A stretch of 33,097 bases of DNA from JAWBOD01 sp964651405 (lineage in GTDB: Archaea > Aenigmatarchaeota > Aenigmatarchaeia > Aenigmatarchaeales > Aenigmatarchaeaceae): the NCBI GenBank assembly GCA_964651405.1, contig CAZYZB010000007.1, positions 1-33,097 on the forward strand, in the 5' to 3' direction. Under the pieces are notes generated by a model. The model was not told the DNA's origin and searched no databases. It saw only the letters and a list, made by a program, of their open reading frames with translations. This document shows, piece by piece, positions 29,366-33,097 of this stretch (position 1 is the stretch's first letter; the number at the start of each line of letters is the position of its first letter). Made by a program: the position numbers and the translations under genes.

Positions 29366-30289
29366 TTATATTATTTCTATGAAGAGTCTGAATTCGCTTG
29401 GACCAGCAAACATACCTATGTTAGGATCTGTGTATGCTAAAAGGTATTTTAAGTTTTGTTGCTCCTGATACTCTCTTGAAGGAGCTCCTAAGTTTACGCC
29501 AATTATATAAGTTCCCTTTGGTATGTCCTTATTTATTTCAGTTGCTACTTCTATTTCTTTTATATACTCAGGATCTAGCTTTGGCCAATAAGTTCCTAAA
29601 TTAAATTCAGTTTTACCTGTTTCAGCTTCCGATGCCCATGCTTTTATGTAATTCTGCGTCAACTCTGGATTTTGTAATATTGTTGCATTTGGTATGCCTG
29701 CAGCTGGGTTTCCTTTAAATTTTGTATCTTGAGGATAAACAACTGAAAGTCCGACTCCATATATCTTAATAGCTCCTGGTACTGCTCTTACCCAAAATCT
29801 ATGTTTTACTACTATGCTATTATCTTTTATTTCCACTATTCCATAACCGGATGTTGTTGGAAGCTCTGTTGCACTTTTAAGCCAGTCTTGATTTATTCTT
29901 CTGTATATCTGGCTATCAAATATTCCTAAGCTCCATATAGGTAATCTTCCCTCTGTGGCAGTAGATTTTAAAGATAATAAAAAGTTGTTATAGTTTGGAA
30001 ACCATTCTGGTTGCTTCCAGTAAGATGCGTTTATTCTAGTTGTGTCATCACTAATTATTCCCCTTTGCCACATTATCTGAATTGCTGAAAAGTCAGCTGG
30101 CTTAGTCGGTAATAAGCTATAGTAATCTGAGTTCTTATCTCTTGAAAAGTCAAACTCTCCACTATTAGTGTTCGTGATTGCTCTGCCTGTTATTGCTGTA
30201 TTTGCAAAGTATAAAGCTAGTATTAGAATCACTGCAATTATTGCATACAAAGCAAATCTATTGTTTTTATTTTTTTTCAATTTTTTCAC
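29366..30289 (-). CDS. Membrane-anchored extracellular protein, TGRA motif
   Basis: The 307-residue protein starts with Lys/Asn-rich KKLKKNKNNRFA, a membrane helix (LYAIIAVILILALYFANTA) and then ITGRAIT. The rest is a single soluble ectodomain with no recognised family; YWKQPEWFPNYNNFLLSLKS, ATELPTTSGYGIVEIKD and WVRAVPGAIKIYGVGLSVVY are visible. Few cysteines are present. The likely start is GTG at 30289, in AGGTGAAAAAATTG; TTG at 30280 is an alternative. It is upstream of the ATPase gene on the same strand. Confidence 0.7.
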   Translation of the reverse strand: MKKLKKNKNNRFALYAIIAVILILALYFANTAITGRAITNTNSGEFDFSRDKNSDYYSLLPTKPADFSAIQIMWQRGIISDDTTRINASYWKQPEWFPNYNNFLLSLKSTATEGRLPIWSLGIFDSQIYRRINQDWLKSATELPTTSGYGIVEIKDNSIVVKHRFWVRAVPGAIKIYGVGLSVVYPQDTKFKGNPAAGIPNATILQNPELTQNYIKAWASEAETGKTEFNLGTYWPKLDPEYIKEIEVATEINKDIPKGTYIIGVNLGAPSREYQEQQNLKYLLAYTDPNIGMFAGPSEFRLFIEII

Positions 30290-30291
30290 CT
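30271..30291 (-). repeat. Direct repeat copy A of a gene-start sequence
   Basis: This 21-nt sequence at the start of the 307-residue protein gene is identical to 30432-30452 at the start of the small gene upstream. It contains AGGTGA, a good Shine-Dalgarno, and the first codons. It may reflect a duplicated start or a gene insertion. Confidence 0.6.
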
Positions 30292-30432
30292 CTAATATTG
30301 TTTATTTAATATTGGTTTCACATGATGTCCTAAATCTTCTATTAGAAACTCTTCTTTTAGAAACTTCTTAACGTTCTTTATGATTTCCATTTCGTCTCTA
30401 TTGTCATCAATAGTAAAAACTATACTAATCAT
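30292..30432 (-). CDS. Small acidic hypothetical protein (46 aa)
   Basis: The ATG at 30432 opens a frame starting MISIVFTIDDNRDEMEIIKN and ending EDLGHHVKPILNKQY, a predicted strand then helix. A GTG six codons upstream (30450) would give 52 residues. It ends 2 nt before the GTG of the next gene. A 21-nt sequence, AGGTGAAAAAATTGAAAAAAA, occurs at both gene starts. No family is recognised. Composition is protein-like, and the tight spacing supports translation. Confidence 0.45.
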   Translation of the reverse strand: MISIVFTIDDNRDEMEIIKNVKKFLKEEFLIEDLGHHVKPILNKQY

Positions 30433-30452
30433 TTTTTTCAATTTTTTCACCT
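30432..30452 (-). repeat. Direct repeat copy B of a gene-start sequence
   Basis: Identical over 21 nt to 30271-30291. The two copies are about 160 nt apart in the same orientation and both lie at predicted gene starts. Confidence 0.6.
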
Positions 30453-30464
30453 ATTTAATTATTA

Positions 30465-31040
30465 TTAAAAGTTTGCCCAAACATAAAGCTCAGTTACATT
30501 GGTCTGACTTTGGCAGTTTGAAAAGTTCCCGAATAACCAAACACTTAAAGCAGTATCTCCTGGTACCATTACTTGTTTTAATGTTATGTTAGTTATGTTC
30601 AGATTCTGAGGATCACCTATTGCTGGAACAGTCATAGTGCTGTTTGAGTATCTCCATTTAAAGCAGTCTGTAGCTGCCCAAGTGACATTTACTGAGATGT
30701 TTATTTGAGCATTTACAGTTCCTGTATTTTCTATTTTAACTGCCGGGGTACCTGCAGATTGAGTTCCTGGAGTTGCAGATACTGTACTTACATTTACCCA
30801 TTGGCAATCTTTAATTGGACATGTGAAGTTTAGTTGGGTTGTTGTCAGATTACCTGTTGTATTAGTTGTTGTCCATGTAGCATCATTGACTAGAGTAACT
30901 CTTACTTCTTCAACGCCTAAAACATACCAATAAACTGTTGTTTTTGTCCATTCAAGACCTGCTGCTAATGCTGGTATGCATGATAGAGTAACTGCTACTA
31001 ATAAAACTGTTACAAAGATTAATGCCTTTGTTTTATCCAT
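30465..31040 (-). CDS. Secreted, heavily sequon-rich beta protein
   Basis: The 191-residue protein has a Sec signal peptide (ALIFVTVLLVAVTLSC, cleavage near ALAAG). The mature part holds 11 NxS/T sequons by my count, including NTT, NLT, NFT, NVS, NIS, NVT and NST. Cys in FTC, KDC, TDC and SNC could form two disulfides. It is rich in Thr, Val and Asn and predicted all-beta. There is no membrane anchor at the C-terminus. The part from VKIENTGTVNAQINIS to LYVWANF resembles the end of the DUF2341-LamG protein at 31643. A strong ribosome site, AGGAGGAATTAAG, precedes the ATG. It may be a surface-layer or filament subunit; function is unproven. Confidence 0.7.
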   Translation of the reverse strand: MDKTKALIFVTVLLVAVTLSCIPALAAGLEWTKTTVYWYVLGVEEVRVTLVNDATWTTTNTTGNLTTTQLNFTCPIKDCQWVNVSTVSATPGTQSAGTPAVKIENTGTVNAQINISVNVTWAATDCFKWRYSNSTMTVPAIGDPQNLNITNITLKQVMVPGDTALSVWLFGNFSNCQSQTNVTELYVWANF

Positions 31041-31052
31041 TCTTAATTCCTC

Positions 31053-31589
31053 CTATTGATATTTTATATTTTGTGTTATCTTAAATTTTATTGTTGTTGT
31101 TTTATCTCCTAAAAATAATAAATAGATTTTGTCTGCTTCTCCTCTATTTATAATAATTTCACCATTATAACTTTCTACCTTATCATTTTCATTTAAATTA
31201 GTTCCCGCTAAGACAGCTCCATGAATTCCTTTATTTTTCCATTCATCAAAATTTATTTGATGATATACTCTAATCCAAACAGGTTCATCAGTAACAACAT
31301 CTAATGAATACCTTCCAGGCTCTAAATATGTTTCATAATAGTAAGGAAGATTTTCAGTTACTTCCTTCACTATGATTTCATCTCCAGTTGCGACCATTGC
31401 TGCTGCTCCAGTTGAGGGCGTTGTCGGATTCCCAGAAGTTTCTTGATTTCCAGCTGCGTTTCCAGTCATAAAGCCTTTTGGTATAACACCCTTATAGAAA
31501 GCCAAGGCTATTGCTGCTATTATTATCACAAGAACGATAGCTATTAACCATTTTTTTGACGATTTTTTACCTTTTTCCTCTTCTTTCAT
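31053..31589 (-). CDS. Signal-anchored extracellular protein, MTGNA motif
   Basis: The 178-residue protein has a charged N-terminus (KEEEKGKKSSKKW), a membrane helix (LIAIVLVIIIAAIALAFY), and then KGVIPKGFMTGNAAG and a Thr/Pro/Ser-rich linker. The folded part is beta-rich (YYYETYLEPGRYSLDVVTDE, PVWIRVYHQINFDEW, KIYLLFLGDKTTTIKFKI) like a small jelly-roll. The ATG at 31589 is preferred over a GTG at 31601 since GGTGA lies 8 nt before it. No family is recognised. It sits 12 nt upstream of the sequon-rich gene. Confidence 0.65.
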   Translation of the reverse strand: MKEEEKGKKSSKKWLIAIVLVIIIAAIALAFYKGVIPKGFMTGNAAGNQETSGNPTTPSTGAAAMVATGDEIIVKEVTENLPYYYETYLEPGRYSLDVVTDEPVWIRVYHQINFDEWKNKGIHGAVLAGTNLNENDKVESYNGEIIINRGEADKIYLLFLGDKTTTIKFKITQNIKYQ

Positions 31590-31642
31590 AATTTTATTCA
31601 CCTTATTTTATAGGTATTTTTTCCATATAAAGTTTTCTGTTT

Positions 31643-33097
31643 TCATGTTCCTGACTGCGTAGCATTTATATATAGCTCTCTAGCAGCATCATCGCCAACA
31701 GCAACGCCTGTAAAGTTGGTCCATATCCAAAACTCATCCATAGCATTTATAGGCAAGGATGAATTTGCTATCCAAAAGCCAGCTGAACATGCTGGAATCG
31801 TTGATGGACTGCTGTAAGGATCGTTAGTTAAAGTGCCAAATAATGTTATTTTAGATGGCAAAGATGCGTTTATACACATTGTTATATTCTCGTTGACGCT
31901 TCCAGTGTTATTGACTCTAAAATTGGCAATCAGCGAAGTTTGGCAAGAATTTCCAGTTTCTTCGCTTCCCAAACTTACAAAACTGTTTTGATTCTGAACC
32001 ATTTGATAACTTTGATTGATCCAGTCTGAACTTCTTGATATATTAGAAATACGAGCTTCATCTAATGTTCCGTTAAAGTATTGAGGACCCGGTCTTCCTC
32101 CTATTAACAAAGTGTTAGTGTTTGCACATAATGTGCCTGTAGAAGTTGTGCTATTATATTGAGTTCCATTTATGTATAATGTTAAATTACTGTTATTATA
32201 AGTCATGACAATATGGACCCAATTATTTGTTCCTATACTCGTCCAGGCAGGCCCTCTTACTTCCTTAATAGCACTTGTATAACTATAAGCCCATAATTTA
32301 CCAGCACCAGCAGTACAATCATCTTGAAATCCATAAGGATATGTCGTACCACAAGCTGTACCTTTATCTTTAATTATAAGCTTTGCACAAGAAGTTTGAC
32401 TTGTTGATGCTAATTTTGTCCAAACTTCTACTGTAAAGTTATCAACATTTAAGTTATTCGGATTAGTAACGTTAACTAAATCATCACTTCCATCAAAACC
32501 AACAGCGCCATTAATCTTACCAGTTGCAAGATAAGTTACTCCACCACTTTGAGTTCCGTTGTTACCATTTAATGTGCTATCATTTAAAGTTCCACTATTT
32601 TCTTTTAAGTGTTGAACCATTACATAATTACTATCCCATACACCAGTTGCATTTTGACCAGATTCTACAGCACTAGTATTCTTATAATAAACAGAAATTA
32701 TCTTTCCTGTTGTTTGTAGAGAAGGTATTCTTATCCATATGTCAGCATTGTTGGTGGTATAATTTTCTATTTCATAATCCAATAAACTACCACCATTACT
32801 ACAAGAAGTATTATAGAATCTCAAATCCTGATAATTAGAAAGCATATCACCATCTTTAGTTAGATTTATATAAGCTGGGAAGTCTGTTAAAGTTGAAGTG
32901 CCTGCATTTGTTATGGTTATGCTTTTACACCTGTCGAGATTAGAATTTGCCCATTTTGCTCCTTTTACACAAGGATTAACATTTGCAATTGTTGCCATAG
33001 TAGCATTAAATTCCTCATCGTTTGTTGATGCTCCTGATTCTGATGAGGTAGTATTAGAGTTATCTGGTAAGGTTACATTAAATGAAATACCTGCTAT
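31643..33097 (-). CDS. DUF2341-LamG surface protein (partial, N-terminus outside window)
   Basis: The frame is open to the right edge (484 codons visible), so the true start lies outside; the ATG at 32998 is internal. In order it shows a Ser/Thr-rich stretch, a DUF2341 domain (SITITNAGTSTLTDFPAYIN, DIWIRIPSL), and a LamG/concanavalin-like domain (HLKENSGTLNDSTLNGNNGT, GAVGFDGSDDLV, FTVEVWTKLAS, RISNISRSSDWINQSY). The last is a C-terminal domain (RVNNTGSVNENITMCINASL, ELYINATQSGT) resembling the protein at 30465. It has many N-glycosylation sequons. This architecture occurs on prokaryotic surface adhesins and is probably carbohydrate-binding. Confidence 0.8.
   Translation of the reverse strand: MAGISFNVTLPDNSNTTSSESGASTNDEEFNATMATIANVNPCVKGAKWANSNLDRCKSITITNAGTSTLTDFPAYINLTKDGDMLSNYQDLRFYNTSCSNGGSLLDYEIENYTTNNADIWIRIPSLQTTGKIISVYYKNTSAVESGQNATGVWDSNYVMVQHLKENSGTLNDSTLNGNNGTQSGGVTYLATGKINGAVGFDGSDDLVNVTNPNNLNVDNFTVEVWTKLASTSQTSCAKLIIKDKGTACGTTYPYGFQDDCTAGAGKLWAYSYTSAIKEVRGPAWTSIGTNNWVHIVMTYNNSNLTLYINGTQYNSTTSTGTLCANTNTLLIGGRPGPQYFNGTLDEARISNISRSSDWINQSYQMVQNQNSFVSLGSEETGNSCQTSLIANFRVNNTGSVNENITMCINASLPSKITLFGTLTNDPYSSPSTIPACSAGFWIANSSLPINAMDEFWIWTNFTGVAVGDDAARELYINATQSGT

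Noticed and set aside
32998..33097. ATG at 32998 as the true start of the LamG protein
   Set aside because: The same frame is open to the window edge and protein-like upstream (LPDNSNTTSSESGAS), so the start lies outside the window.
1..33097. CRISPR arrays, insertion sequences, integrase genes, rRNA
   Set aside because: I looked for regularly spaced repeats, transposase or integrase motifs and conserved rRNA segments and saw none; only the two homing endonuclease genes are mobile-type.

Overview
This AT-rich window is a stretch of archaeal chromosome. The evidence is a set of archaeal information-processing genes: RpoK, S27e, L44e, L10e, eIF2-alpha, Nop10, GINS, PCNA, TrmI, deoxyhypusine synthase and a PAC2 protein. 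There is also a two-intron tRNA-Cys, many leaderless-type TATA promoters, and GTGAT-type Shine-Dalgarno sites. The single-chain primase, in which a PriS catalytic core is joined to a PriL-like iron-sulfur domain, and the overall compactness suggest a DPANN lineage. No rRNA is present, so the phylum cannot be assigned.

Layout, left to right. Positions 1-3257 (minus) hold an operon of aldehyde dehydrogenase, shikimate-dehydrogenase-like protein, cupin and DUF362 iron-sulfur protein (cut by the left edge). Positions 3290-3960 are a graveyard of gene pieces: two ends of a probable SAM methyltransferase, a HAD start, a small ORF, and a frameshifted HTH gene. Positions 3999-4101 encode tRNA-Cys with two tiny introns; its 3' half is overlapped antisense by a LAGLIDADG endonuclease gene. 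A 39-residue protein and cysS follow. Positions 6346-12327 (minus) hold a DUF202 membrane protein, the rpoK-enolase pair, PAC2/Nop10/eIF2-alpha/S27e/L44e/GINS in a conserved archaeal order, a truncated HTH-like ORF, and the fused primase. Deoxyhypusine synthase and an HTH-LAGLIDADG endonuclease come next on plus.

Positions 14443-21623 are mixed: a small membrane protein, PCNA with an OB-fold protein, a SpoIIM-family protein, a cysteine-rich exported protein, tRNA-Pro(CGG), two Nudix or Nudix-like proteins, TrmI, an A24 prepilin peptidase, an NAD-dependent epimerase and L10e. Positions 21688-23794 carry DUF1512, a SEC59-type kinase and a small membrane protein.

Positions 23824-33097 (minus) are the most unusual part. 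A 727-residue protein starts with a signal peptide, a cysteine-rich knob and a Pro/Gly hinge, then has beta-sandwich ectodomains, a membrane segment and a cytoplasmic HerA/FtsK-type ATPase. It is followed, with overlaps or near-contact, by a 503-residue coiled-coil protein, a CARDB-like membrane protein sharing a helical-hairpin motif with the coiled-coil protein, and a MinD-type ATPase. Immediately upstream lie four exported or membrane-anchored proteins, among them a sequon-rich secreted protein and a DUF2341-LamG protein that share a C-terminal domain. I infer a candidate cell-envelope machine, with the ATPase, scaffold and positioning factor in one operon and possible surface substrates next to it. 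Its function is unknown and cannot be fixed from sequence alone.
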